A stretch of 64,000 bases of DNA, from positions 93,215,844 through 93,279,843 of the forward strand of contig CM060694.1 of the NCBI GenBank assembly GCA_030686995.1. Reading direction: 5' to 3'. A model generated the notes under the pieces. It was not told where the DNA came from. It worked only from the letters and a program-made list of their open reading frames with translations, and ran no database searches. The stretch comes from Artemisia argyi (Eukaryota > Streptophyta > Magnoliopsida > Asterales > Asteraceae). Positions 19,813 through 32,770 of the stretch are shown here, piece after piece. The translations under genes and the position numbers were made by a program. Each line of letters opens with the position of its first letter. Position 1 is the stretch's first letter.

Positions 19813-21761
19813 AAGGTATTGCCGTGTCCTCACGCAATGTGATCAAATCACGCTTATGAGATAAATAATCTCATAACTCTTCCTACTATCGTTGTAAAGT
19901 AGCAAGGAGGTTCAAAAGAAGTTACAAAATCATTTATTCCCGAAAACGCTCCATTTTCCAAAATTTATCTTTATTCTACTTATCACTATTATTTTTGGAC
20001 TTTTCACACTCCATACTTGTGACGGTTTGTTGAACTTTCATTATTTTGCAATAATTTTTAGGGTCAACGAGTAGAAACACTTATCATAGAAAAGTGACCA
20101 TACGGATAAAAATCGTCATCCTTGATTTTTCACGAGTCCCCAAACTAAGCTTACAAACGAGATCACAGCCTATCTACAAGTTAAATGCTAACACTACTCA
20201 TAAAATTTACTTGTGGAAACTCCTTACTCCCCTGTCCTAAGTTTTTGTATCTCAATATTTTACTTTTGTTGAGAAATGAATTACTTCATATTTTCTCGTT
20301 TCAATACTTTTTAATCCGATAGTGACATCTAAGTTTAAACGATAAGTAGTTTTTCATTTTCTCTTAAGAACCACTGCAATACAAATTCGGTCCACATCAA
20401 GCAATTTGGGTACATACAATATCATAAATATAAGTTGCGGAGTACTACACGTGTACCTCATGGGTCCAATTTAGAATCATTCACATGCACCTCACGCGCC
20501 AACAACTTATTTACATTCAAACTCTTATTCATCATAACTTTCAACTTTCACTTTTTCATTTTTCACTTTTTTCACTTTTCTCATTTTTTTTTTCATATTT
20601 TTCACTTTTTTCTTTCTTAACTTTTCTCATAACATCAATGGAATCTTATCGGGTAGCTCCAAAACCACATACGTAATCAACTTTTGACTTTTGATTTTTT
20701 TTACTTTTTGCTCTTATTTTTGATGTTCCTTGATATGTACCCAACTTCTAAAGCAAAGATTCTCTTAAGAAAATAAAGAACTAAATATTATCCAAACCTA
20801 AATACCACTAATTAACCTAGAACATCTATTATATATCGGTGAAACAATTTTGCAGGAGCAAAAAGCCACAAGTACCTCTCATGAGCTCTAAAGAGAACCA
20901 CTACTCCACGTTTAGCATCTAACTTCTAAATAAACTCTATCATTTCTCGCTCTTCGCAATTTAAAATTCCAAATAATGAAACCAGTGAATACTTAGCCGA
21001 TAATCAGCCACGCATATATAATGTCAGATACGGAAACTTGTAAATTCTAGAAGAAGAATTCGCGTTTTCTAGCTCCTGATGTAAAAGACTAGCGAAAGCT
21101 TTTAAGTTGCGCATGTATAAAATCAAGTACGGGAACTTGCAGATTCTTAACAAAGAATTCGCATTTTATAGATCCTGGTGTACAAAACTTACACAAGCTT
21201 ATATGATTATCATTGGTTAAGGGAACAAGCTAGGGCTCAAAATACCAGGTCAAGTCAAAATATTTATTCCTACTCTCGCCAGCAAGAAAGTCAACAAGGT
21301 GTCAAAACACTTATTCAAACTTTATTATATTTTTGCGTAACTTTTTCAATTTTTTCTCTTTTTTTGTGCTTTTTCATGACTTTTTCATTGATTTTCTTCA
21401 AAATTTTTCAAATTTCCAAAATTTTTTCAATTTTTTTATTTTTGGTGGAAAAACGGAGTTGCAAGAGTTCACAGCAAAGTGCAAGGCAAAAATCAGATGG
21501 AAAGATCACCCCCCCCCCAAGACTAAAACGAAACATTGTCCTCAATGTTTAAAAGGTAAGGGTTCTCCTACATAAATCAAAGGCCGTTTATTAATTATGC
21601 CAAAAGATAAATGTTAGTCGATAAGATTAGGATATTTTTGATTTCCATAAGCAATGAAGGATGAGACACGAGTGGAGACAAAACAACGAGCACGAGATTC
21701 TTCAAACTTCCGGCAAATCCTGGACATAAGCAACAACAAGTACAAAACACAAGATTTGGAA
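19813..21761 (-). other. Post-pol-like non-coding region of element C
   Basis: AT-rich sequence with T-homopolymer-rich stretches (20530-20630, 21330-21440) and no credible protein. At 21534-21547 the hairpin-forming CATTGTCCTCAATG lies near a run of ten Cs (21509-21518). On the minus strand this reads CATTGAGGACAATG followed by a G-run, which resembles the block after pol in Athila-type elements. The pol that should precede it is missing. Confidence 0.5.
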
Positions 21762-21766
21762 GAGGT
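21762..21766. repeat. Target-site duplication of element D (left)
   Basis: GAGGT before the 5' LTR, identical to 30961-30965 after the 3' LTR. Confidence 0.95.
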
Positions 21767-24700
21767 TGTAACAATTCGCAATTTCAGGTTAATTACTATT
21801 TCTGGAAAATTTTACTATTCACTTTTACTATTCATTTTCCCCGAAAATTTTCTCGAAATTTGATTTTTGTTTCTTGGCCTTGAGTGATAAATCATTTCCA
21901 TGGCAAATTAAAAGTTTGACACTCATCAGATCATTTTCGTGAAAGTTAATAAGGAATTACACGTTTTAGGGTAAAACGTCATTCAAAAATTCTACGCACA
22001 ACGAAACTAGACCGCGTTAAGTGACCCCGCATCAGAAAAATGTTTGACACACTCATGATTTATTTGAGAATTAATCATGACTGAGAAAAACATGACCAAA
22101 ATAAGCCTCGGCCGTGAAAAACTGGAATTTTCAGGTTTAAGCGTTTTTACTCAGCCGTAACCTTAGCCTATACCTGCACCATGTTTCTAAGACTATTTGA
22201 GTTTTCATATTTTTGGAAAAAGTCAACATATTTTTCCCTCCTCCTTTAACCAGAAATCATTCCTTGATTTTATAAGTCATTCCTTGATTTTTAGGCTTAC
22301 GGTTTTATGTCTAAAAGACATTTAATACCAACCGACACTAGACTAAGCCCAGTCTAGACATTATAAGTTTTTTTAAATCATTTTTTCCTATTATAAAAGT
22401 AACATTTTACTTTTCTCAATTTTACGCAATATTCGTACGTTTTACGTATTACGCGTTTTAGACCCGTGTTTCCAGTTTTAGCAGGTTTTTAGCACCCCAA
22501 TGGAACCTACCACTCATTTTATATTTTATTATGGAGTATTTTGACAAGTTTAATCATTCTTCCAAGTTTCGTATTTTTATGATACCCGGTTTTACGTATT
22601 ATGGCTTAATCATTTACGGTTAGCATTTTACGGAGTCAAAACTAACTCAATATCTAGGATAATATCAACAAGACCAACTCATCCTTCCTATCCTTATCCA
22701 AACCGCCTCTAGGGGGGGGGGGGATTCATCACCTTGGTGTCTTGATCTTGTGCCTTGTACTTTTAAGATCATTCCATGTGTTTTACTTAAGTTCTAAGGC
22801 TTTGAAAAGTCATCCAAACTAACCTCCTCAACACCATATAAGTACCCCATCCTCCCCTCTTCATTTCCAACGTGAAAGAACACACACAAACTTCCTTTTG
22901 CTAGTTTACTTCAAGTATTATTCAAGAAACGCAAGACCCTTATCAATTCCGAAGCTCTTGTTAAGTTTTGATTGATCCAAATACTAGTTTCAAGCTACAA
23001 AATAACTACATCAAATCCTTTGAAACTTTTGGTGATTCTCTTGAGTTTAGATCCACTCAAGTCACCTCAACCTTCATCACAAATCCTTCAAGAATACAAG
23101 AGTAGAAGGATTGCTAAAGTGAAGAGAAGCTTGTCAATCAAAGTCCTAATCCTTGTTCTTAACTTCCTTTCTTTTAGAAAGCCCAAAGTTGTAAGCAAAC
23201 CCTAATATATTTTCTTGTTAAATATCATTTTCATGCTATTTATATGTCATTCATACTATATATTGTCTTGTTATTATGTTCATGATGTATAAAAATTGGT
23301 AAAACAAGTTATGTTATATATATGTTAACTTATGTTAAGATAACAAGTAAACTAGTGACTTTTATGGAGAACCACGACCAAAATAATACAACTATGATAT
23401 TGGAAACTTACTTACTGTTATAAAGGACTTCAAAAGGAAAACATAGCAATTTGAACCACTTAAAACGAGTACACGAGTCAAAAGTTATGGCCATAAGAAG
23501 TTAGTGAAACCAAAACGGCAAAACTGCCTATACCCTACTGTTTTGCATTCTGCCATTTTGAAAGTCACCCTTCTGGTCTGATTCATCACAAAGTTAAAAC
23601 ACGAAAGTCGTCTGGAACGCCGTTTTCGTTCAGGTTTAAAGAAGCTCGAGCCCTGAAAACGCTTTCCGAGTGATACTTTTCTTCAAATTCTTAACAGCCC
23701 ATTTTTAGACCAAAGTCACTATATAATAGTTATGATTTACTAAGACCAAGAGGTCTAATGACCTAAAGCCAAGACCACAACCATGGCTAGAGCCAAGGTT
23801 GAGTCTCAAGACCGTGGAACAATGACCAAAGGTCATAGAAAAGCCATGAGTTAAGACCATATATACATACCAAGGCGAAAACATGAACTAGAGAAGTTGG
23901 CGATAACTTAAACATACAATTTGGATCTACTTCATCTAAAAGAACCATGAGATATTACAAGTAATTGTCATACAAGACTTAAGAAACTTACCCTAATAAC
24001 AATCTTCATGTAAAGATAAACTTTCCTAAGTTTATTCAAATATCGGACATGTAACTTTTCGGATCAAAACTTATATATATATATATACTTTATCAACTAC
24101 TACAATAGTAGGGAGCCTCATGTGAGGAGTTCATTATGTAAGCCGTCGAGATGAGTTGTGGATTTACGAATTAAAGTGTCCTGGCTCCTCGAATGTTTAC
24201 TACATGACTTCTAAATTATGTCGGCCCGAATGGTAGTAAACGATTTATAAACTATACATGTTTCATAAACCATTTCTTTTCAAAGACATACACTATACTA
24301 AGTACTACATCATGGACTAAATACAAGACATATATAGGAAATTCTTCATATTCTTAGACATTATTCCAAACCTAAGTTGCAACAATTATTCTAGGTTGCT
24401 CGTAGAAGTTCTCACGGCATATCCATCATTCTCATTAAACATCATCCAACTCAAGGTGAGTTCATAGCCCCACTTTCCATTACTTAATTGTTTTACAAAC
24501 CCTTGGGGGGAATACATGCTATTATTTTTCAACCGAACACAATACTTTTCAATTGTATGCTTGCCTGATTGTTTTATTATCACTAAGTACTATCCTTGCT
24601 AAAACCAATATCCCTTATTATGAACCATTTAATAACTAGTAATAGTGAGCAAGAATATTGTGAATAGGCCTATTGGGATTGACGAATCCCATTTGTATTG

Positions 24701-25243
24701 ACTAAGTTCAAACAAATGCACTAATATTTGAGATTTAGGTATGTTAGCAAAGTACCTACCGGGATAACTCCTCCGATTGATATTGGTACCCGTTAACGTT
24801 TTGGTGTCATAAGCTTAGTGTATAATACATTTTATGGGCGTATAATAACGTAGCCTACCTGTTTTGTTTTCCAACCATGAGTATGAGTCTAATTAGCTCA
24901 CACTACCAACATATTGTGTTCAAACATTAAACAAACTCTATGAATATCACTCAACCTTTGTGTTGACCTTTGAAGCATGTATTTCAGGTCCATGATGATC
25001 AAGGATGGCACGGAAGGGCACGGATATTCAAGAGGGCTATAAAATTTATTATCATTCGAAAACTCATTTGTAAACATGGAACTATCTGGGACCTCATTTT
25101 GTAATCTCTGATATTTATAGAATTTGAATGATAAATCTTTTAAAACGATTCAATTAGAGATCGTTTTCTATTATTATGAATGTTGTGCCGTCAAGTAACA
25201 CCGAGTTTGAATTCCGCTGCATCCATGAATTGGGGGTGTTATA
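21767..25243 (+). repeat. 5' LTR of element D
   Basis: 3477 bp from TGTAACAATTCG to GTGTTATA; the terminal CA has mutated to TA. A TATA box at 22836-22842 is followed by a CT-rich leader. A strong 5' splice site (TTGTAAGC, about 23190) and a 3' site (TGTATTTCAG, about 24988) suggest a leader intron of about 1.8 kb. The 77-codon ORF at 22972-23205 is repeated in the other LTR and is probably leader sequence. Confidence 0.92.
22836..22842 (+). promoter_or_regulatory. LTR TATA box (element D)
   Basis: ATATAAG followed about 25 nt later by a pyrimidine-rich segment and AACACACACAAAC-type leader. It is repeated at the matching place in the 3' LTR (about 28558). Confidence 0.5.
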
Positions 25244-25246
25244 GAT

Positions 25247-25263
25247 TGGTATCAGAGCCATGG
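25247..25263 (+). other. Primer-binding site of element D
   Basis: TGGTATCAGAGCCATGG starts 3 nt after the 5' LTR and is complementary to the initiator Met tRNA 3' end. Confidence 0.9.
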
Positions 25264-27472
25264 TTATAGAGAAACGGGTCTAATTGAGACCTAAACTATA
25301 ACCACACATACAAGCAAAAACATTTTTATAGCCTTCCGCTCTCCGTGTCTTCCATCCTCCAGACGATTATGGACTTAGTAAGCATGTTATGCTACACAAA
25401 AATATTAGTATATTCATATATACCTATTTTGAGCACTTCTCCATAGACATTTTTATGCTACACAAACATAATTGCATATTAATATATGTACCCTAAACAT
25501 AATTGAGCATTTCCCGGTAAGCATTTTATACTACATGAACATATTAGTATATTGATATATAAACTCGGTTTATTTTCAATCATTTATCTAAACAATGGAC
25601 TAAACATATCTGCGTATGCCTATTCTAGGGCATTTTGACACAACCACATCCTCCCAATCATGTTCCTACTCCAACATTTTATGTCCAAGATATTGTAACT
25701 TATTGCAATGGTCTTTCCTTTTTCCAAGACATTGTATTATACAATGGTCTTAATCACTTCTCAAATGTTATGAGTCACACAATGGTCTAACCTACTTCCT
25801 AGACATTGTAAATTGCACAATGGTCTAATCTACTTCCGAGACATTGTGATTTGCGTAATGGTCTTTGGAATTATTCCATCACATCATCAATATCATTTCA
25901 TATGATATGAAAAACCCGTCACAACCTATCGATTTCTAAATAGAAATATGAGATTTTTAAAGGACAAACAAATCCATCACCTACAAAAGCTGAAGTTCAG
26001 CTCTACATTTATCAAAGTTTTCTTCTGAAACCTTCATTGTTAAAAGTTCGTGATCCTGGCCAAGTATGTTTTGTTTTAGAACTACTTAAAACTTCCTTTC
26101 CACACGTATCTACCCGTACTATCTTCTATGCAATAGAATATGAAAACATAGGTTACAAGTCTTGTATGGGCGGGACTTGCAACTGAAGGGTTTGGCATCG
26201 CCTTTGTTTAGTGGACAGTTTCCCGAAAGCAACGGACATATCACAAGTATACCTAATTTAGGTATTTGAAAATTTTATCGAACATTGGCTAAATATAGAC
26301 TAGTCACCTATATTTAGCCTAGGGACAGTGAGATATAGTCTGACTAACTATATTCGACTTAAAATTTTCACATACCAAGAATAGTTGTACTAGGGTTATG
26401 TTCATGTTAATTTCCTACATGAACTCGATAAACCACTAGAATACATTAAAACGATCTAGAGACACGATAGTGCCTTACCACTCAGCAAAATCTTAACACC
26501 TTATTTGTATTGTCTAATTTCATTCTTGAAAGTTTTCATTTATGAGATAATCCGAACTACTATCTTGGGATAGTTTTCAATTCTTCTTTTCATTCCTTAG
26601 AAGTACTATCCTGTTTAGGTCCTAAGGATACCATTCCATCATAAACCTTTAAAATCTCTTAAGATTTTCAAAACAAACTCAACATCTATGCCTAAGAATA
26701 TTAATGTTAAGCATACACTATACAATTTTGTTCATCAACATATCACATCATTATCTTCACAACCGTTACAACCACAAGCTCATTAACAGATCCTGATGCA
26801 CTTTTAAAGCTCAAATCATCCTTAGTTACATCACAAGCACCCTCATCAGCTTTACAAGATTGAATATTCATTTTGTACTTTTGGAACACAAGTATCATCT
26901 CGTAATACACTACCTTGTAACTCACCGGCTAATTGTGAATGTTGTGTTGGGAATTCTTAAATAGGATGATTTGTAATTATTTGAATGGATTGGGATGCCT
27001 TTTCATTTAAATAAAGAAATTGTAAATCACCGAACTATAAGTTTATATTCCCCTATTTACATTGTTTGGGATGCCTCTCTATGTAAATAAAGAATTATAA
27101 ACAAGTGGGCTTATTTGTATCCGAAATAACATAAGTATGAAGTCAATAAACACTAGGTACAACAACAGATTACCTACTAGACTATGATTGCAACTACTAT
27201 CCCAATTTCCATTGATATCCAACTACTATATCAATTCCTATTAATATTCGACTGCTATATCAATTTCCTTTGATATGCGACTATTATATGAATCTCTATT
27301 AATCACTCTTACCCTACCTACATAAAAGTAAATCTCATCCTACACCATACACTGAAACGACAAATCAAACTACATCACTGGTAATTCCATACTCTAGTCC
27401 TCATAAGTAACCGCACCTTTTCATCGACACCACTCCAACATATAACACACATAGAACTTCGGGATGAAGTTC
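25264..27472 (+). other. Non-coding interior of element D with minisatellites
   Basis: No ORF with a recognisable domain on either strand. It contains about five copies of a 37-bp-class unit (25690-25865; core GACATTGTNNNTTGCACAATGGTCT), a diverged repeat around ACATTAGTATATTNATATAT (25375-25570), and CGACTNCTATATCAATTTCC-type repeats (27185-27300). Dyads such as ACATTGT/ACAATGG could fold. This is where gag-pol would be in an autonomous relative. Confidence 0.7.
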
Positions 27473-27490
27473 CCCGTAAGGGGTAGAGAC
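27454..27490 (+). other. Hairpin plus polypurine tract of element D
   Basis: GAACTTCGGGATGAAGTTC (27454-27472) can form an 8-bp stem with a 3-nt loop and one mismatch. Then CCCGTAAGGGGTAGAGAC leads to the LTR TG at 27491. Element E has the same arrangement at 50741-50776. Confidence 0.8.
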
Positions 27491-30400
27491 TGTAACAATT
27501 CGCAATTTCAGGTTAATTACTATTCCTGGAAAATTTTACTATTCACTTTTACTATTCATTTTTCCCGAAAATTTTCTCGAAATTTGATTTTTGTTTCTTG
27601 GCCTTGAGTGATAAATCATTTCCATGGCAAATTAAAAGTTTGACACTCATCAGATCATTTTCGTGAAAGTTAATAAGGAATTTCACGTTTTATGGTAAAA
27701 CGTCATTCAATAATTCTACGCACAACGAAACTCGACCGCGTTAAGTGACCCCGCATCAGAAAAATGTTTGACACACTCATGATTTATTTGAGAATTAATC
27801 ATGACTGAGAAAAACATGACCAAAATAAGCCTCGGCCGTGAAAAACTGGAATTTTCAGTTTTAAGCATTTTTACTCAGCCATAACCTTATCCTATACCTG
27901 CACCATGTTCCTAAGACTATTTGAGTTTTCACATTTTTGGAAAATGTCAACATATTTTTCCTTCCTCCTTTGACCAAAAATCATTCCTTGATTTTATAAG
28001 TCATTCCTTGATTTTTAGGCTTACGGTTTTATGTCTAAAAGACATTTAATACCAACCGACACTAGACTGAGCCCAGTCCAGACATTATATGTCTTTTTAA
28101 ATCATTTTTATCCTATTAGAAAAGTAACATTTTACTTTTCTCAATTTTACGCAATATTCGTACGTTTTACGTATTACGCGTTTTAGACCCGTGTTTCCAG
28201 TTTTAGCAGGGTTTTAGCACCCCAATGGAACCTACCACTCATTTTATATTTTATTTTGGAGTATTTTGACAAGTTTAATCATTCTTCCAAGTTTCGTATT
28301 TTTACGATACCCGGTTTTACGTATTATGGCTTAATCATTTACGGTTAGCATTTTACGGAGTCAAAACTAACTCAATATCTAGGATAATATCAACAAGACC
28401 AACTCATCCTTCCTATCCTCATCCAAACCGCCTCTAGGGGGGGGGATTCATCACCTTGGTGTCTTGATCTTGTGCCTTGTACTTCTAAGATCATTCCATG
28501 TGTTTTACTTAAGTTCTAAGGCTTTGAAAAGTCATCCAAACTAACCTCCTCAACACCATATAAGTACCCCATCCTCCCCTCTTCATTTCCAACGTGAAAG
28601 AACACACACAAACTTCCTTTTGCTAGTTTACTTCAAGTATTATTCAAGAAACGCAAGACCCTTATCAATTCCAAAGCTCTTGTTAAGTTTTGATTGATCC
28701 AAATACTAGTTTCAAGCTACAAAGTAACTACATCAAATCCTTTGAAACTCTTGGTGATTCTCTTGAGTTTAGATCCACTCAAATCACCTCAACCTTCATC
28801 ACAAATCCTTCAAGAATACAAGAGTAGAAGGATTGCTAAAGTGAAGAGAAGCTTGTCAATCAAAGTCCTAATCCTTGTTCTTAACTTCCTTTCTTTTAGA
28901 AAGCCCAAAGTTGTAAGCAAACCCTAATATATTTTCTTGTTAAATATCATTTTCATGCTATTTATATGTCATTCATACTATATATTGTCTTGTTATTATG
29001 TTCATGATGTATAAAAATTGGTAAAACAAGTTATGGTATATATATGTTAACTTATGTTAAGATAACAAGTAAACTAGTGACTTTTATGGAGAACCATGAC
29101 CAAAATAATACAACAATGATATTGGACACTTACTTACTGTTATAAAGGACATCAAAAGGAAAACATAGCAATTTGAACCACTTAAAACGAGTACACGAGT
29201 CAAAAGTTAAGGCCATAAGAAGTTAGCGAAACCAAAACGGCAAAACTGCCAATACCCTACTGTTTTGCATTCTGCCATTTTGAAAGTCACCCTTCTGGTC
29301 CGATTCATCAAAAAGTTAAAACACGAAAGTTGTCTGGAACGCCGTTTTCGTTCAGGTTTAAAGAAGCTCGAGCCCTGAAAACGCTTTCCGGGTGATACTT
29401 TTCTTCAAATTCTTAACAGCCCATTTTTAGACCAAAGTCACTATATAATAGGTATGATTTACTAAGACCGAGAGGTATAATGACCTAAAGCCAAGACCAC
29501 AACCATGGCTAGAGCCAAGGTTGAGTCTCAAGACCATGGAACAATGACCAAAGTTCATGGAAAAGCCATGAGTTAAGACCATATATACATACCAAGGCGA
29601 AAACATGAACTAGAGAAGTTGGCGATAACTTAAACATACAATTTGGATCTACTTCATCTAAAAGAACCATGAGATATTACAAGTAATTGTCATACAAGAC
29701 TTAAGAAACTTACCCTAATAACAATCTTTATGTAAAGATAAACTTTCCTAAGTTTATTCAAATATCGGACATGTAACTTTTCGGATCAAAACTTATATAT
29801 ATATATACTTTATCAACTACTACAATAGTAGGGAGCCTCATGTGAGGAGTTCATTATGTAAGCCGTCGAGATGAGTTGTGGATTTACGAATTAAAGTGTC
29901 CTGGCTCCTCGAACGTTTACTACATGACTTCTGAATTATGTCGGCCCGAACGGTGGTAAACGATTTATAAACTATACATGTTTCATAAACCATTTCTTTT
30001 CAAAGACATACACTATACTAAGTACTACATCATGGACTAAATACAAGACATATATAGGAAATTCTTCATATTCTTAGACATTATTCCAAACCTAAGTTGC
30101 AACAATTATTCTAGGTTGCTCGTAGAAGTTCTCACGGCATATCCATCATTCTCATTAAACATCATCCAACTCAAGGTGAGTTCATAGCCCCACTTTCCAT
30201 TACTTAATTGTTTTAAAAACCCTTGGGGGGAATACATGCTATTATTTTTCAACCGAACACAATGCTTTTCAATTGTATGCTTGCCTGATTGTTTTATTAT
30301 CACTAAGTACTATCCTTGCTAAAACCAATATCCCTTATTATGAACCATTTAATCACTAGTAATAGTGAGCACGAATATTGTGAATAGGCCTATTGGGATT

Positions 30401-30960
30401 GACGAATCCCATTTGTATTGACTAAGTTCAAACAAATGCACTAATATTTGAAATTTAGGTATGTTAGCAAAGTACCTACCGGAATAACTCCTCTGATTGA
30501 TATTGGTACCCGTTAACGTTTTGGTGTTATAAGCTTAGTGTATAATACATTTTATGGGCGTATAATAACGTATCCCACCTGTTTTGTCCAACCATGAGTA
30601 TGAGTCTAATTAGCTCACACTACCAACATATTGTGTTCAAACATTAAACAAACTCTATTAATATCACTCAACCTTTGTGTTGACCTCTTAAGCATGTATT
30701 TCAGGTCCATGATGATTAAGGATGGCATGGAAGGGCACGGATATTCAAGAGGGCTATAAAATTTATTATCATTCGAAAACTCATTTGTAAACATGGAACC
30801 ATCTGGGACCTCATTTTGTAATCTCTGATATTTATATAATTTGAATGATAAATCTTTTAAAACGATTCAATTAGAGATCGTTTTCTATTATTATGACTGT
30901 TGTGCCGTCAAGTAACACCCAGTTTGAATTCCGCTGCATCCATGAATTGGGGGTGTTACA
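27491..30960 (+). repeat. 3' LTR of element D
   Basis: 3470 bp from TGTAACAATTCG to GTGTTACA, collinear with 21767-25243. Differences are scattered substitutions and small indels, such as a shorter G-run near 28438. Confidence 0.95.
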
Positions 30961-30965
30961 GAGGT
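30961..30965. repeat. Target-site duplication of element D (right)
   Basis: GAGGT directly after the 3' LTR, matching 21762-21766. Confidence 0.95.
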
Positions 30966-31088
30966 AGCCCTCCTCATGTCACATTAGAAATAAGAAATTT
31001 AAGAAGATGAAAAGATAAGCATGGGGTGCCTCCTACGAAGCGCTTGTTTTTGATCTCCGAGTCACATGAACTTGACTCGATCGTCGAA

Positions 31089-32770
31089 TTAATTCGTCCT
31101 TGGGGAGAGCAGATAGAATGGATACCCGACACGAAAGACGGAGATGCCTGGGTCAAAAACGCTATCCTCACACCCGGTGGAGTGGAAAGAAGAAATGATG
31201 GGATAAGTAAAGAATGGGTAAAACACTGGGATGGAAAAAGCATAAACATCATCAGAATCATGGTTGGGTTGGGTGGGTAAAATATCAAGTACGGGATCAT
31301 CATGATCATAAGTCTCATCCACCACTCCAAAAATATTATCATTTGTTTCATATTCACAATCTACATCGGGTGGTTTCGCAGGTGGACGAGAAGAAGGTAA
31401 ATCGGAAAGAATATTTCTTTGAACGTCATTCTCGTCATTCTCAATACCCGGTGGTATCGAGTCCTCCACAACAAAAAATAGATTGACATCCTCTAAAAGA
31501 GGGTCACATGACAGATTATTGGAAATAAGTTCAGAGTCAATCTCAAAATCAAAACGCTCATAATCCGGAAGAGAGATATCAGCATGAATAGTGTGACTGC
31601 CACTACTCGTCTCTTCAAATCGAAAAATTTCAAGTTCGGGTAAGAAATCACTATCCATAACGGGGATAGGAGAAGAAGTCGGAGGATCATTTAATGCCTC
31701 GATCTTAGAAATGAGAAGATTGATATTCAATAATTTTTCACGAAGAGCTTCATCTTGGATTTCCGTTTCAATATCTTTATCATTCTCTCTTCCAAGCTGA
31801 CGAGCTCAGAAGGTAATCCTTCAACATATTCGATTTCTCAACAAGATATAGAATCATCATCATCAGAATCGGAGAATATCTCAACACGATCATTCGGACT
31901 ATCGAGACGATTATCAACGTTAGAAATTTCCCCGGACTCACTTGGGATTGGGACGAGGTTCTCAACACTAGATTTATTGAATTCGTCCGTTTCCATTGCC
32001 TGAATAGTGCTTAGATACTCGTCCCCTATTTTAAGAGAGTCCTCGGGTTCTACGGAAGGAGAGATAGATTCTTTTTAAGGGTTAAGAACAATCGTAATCA
32101 TGGAATCATCATCGTCGTACATACAACACTCACAGAATTTAGTTTTTCTTTCTTCGGCAAGAAGTTCTTCCATTGATTTCACATGAGGCTCGGGAGTATA
32201 AGTTTCACAATTAGCCATCCACTCTTTTAATGTCTCGATAACGGATTTCATTTCAGCAATAAATTCAATTGGAACTTGAAACATGTCTAGAATTTGTGGG
32301 GGTTGGTTAAAGCTATGAGGATCGTAACACAAATTAGATTCATAATAAGAATTTTCAAACGATCCCCCACAATTTTCAAAATTTGATGAATTTTTGAATG
32401 AATTACCATTAAAATACGGTTCTTGCTCATAAAAGTTTTGAGAAGGAAGATTAGAATCATTTTGAGGATAATTATCAAAGCTCGTATCATAAGCATAAGA
32501 CGTTTCAGCACTCTGGGCGTAGCACATACAATTCGTGTATCCACATTGATTACAAAAACATTGCCCACACGGTACTCCTTCTTCGGAAGGGTTTCCACAA
32601 TTAAAGCAAGTGAACAGAGACGGCGGTGGTGTTGGATAATAATCGTGAACGTTGTGAAGGAGTGCTATTTGAACATACTCGGGAGAGTTACTACCACATT
32701 GTTTGCACGTACACCAAACACACGAACCTTCAAAGAAAGGTTCTCCACACTTAACACAAATCGGATCCAT
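31089..32770 (-). pseudogene. Cys-rich accessory/gag-like gene of element C, duplicated zinc-ribbon-like unit
   Basis: ATG at 32770 opens 231 codons to TAA at 32075. The frame then continues, recognisably the same protein, with a TGA near 31830 and a frameshift near 31790 into the frame ending at 31089, so about 560 codons were once coding. The N-terminus has two copies of C-x2-C-G-x-P-x2-E-G-x(1,2)-C-x2-C-x-C-x2-C-G at residues about 5-26 and 54-76, and a CECC motif near residue 213. Then comes an Asn/Tyr/Ser-rich tract, an amphipathic stretch (PIEFIAEMKSVIETLKEWM), acidic Ser-rich repeats (SSGSHTIHADISLPDYERF) and a C-terminal FDPGISVF. I know this type of protein from Asteraceae gypsy polyproteins, but its function is unknown. 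It sits near the 5' end of the element, in gag position, without capsid motifs that I can identify. Confidence 0.65.

Larger units (their letters stand above)
21767..30960 (+). mobile_element. Element D: complete LARD-like non-autonomous gypsy retrotransposon
   Basis: Two long LTRs (21767-25243 and 27491-30960) flank a 2.2-kb interior that has a Met-initiator primer site, minisatellites and a polypurine tract but no gag or pol. The 5-bp target duplication GAGGT is perfect. LTR edges, the hairpin before the polypurine tract and the ACTATTCA repeats at the LTR start are shared with element E. D is therefore probably a non-autonomous relative of the Tekay/Del lineage. By hand I count about 16 differences in the first 495 bp of the two LTRs, so it is not recent, but it is younger than C. 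Confidence 0.9.

Noticed and set aside
20435..21552. Phe-rich plus-strand ORFs (20435-20676, 21178-21552)
   Set aside because: They come from T-homopolymer stretches in the post-pol region of C on the non-coding strand.
22972..28927. 77-codon ORF present twice (22972-23205 and 28694-28927)
   Set aside because: It is duplicated only because it lies in both LTRs of D. It has a biased, low-complexity composition and a splice donor overlaps its end, so I treat it as leader sequence.
24386..30303. 65-codon minus-strand ORF present in both LTRs of D
   Set aside because: Same reason: the similarity reflects LTR identity, and I see no start context or motif supporting translation.
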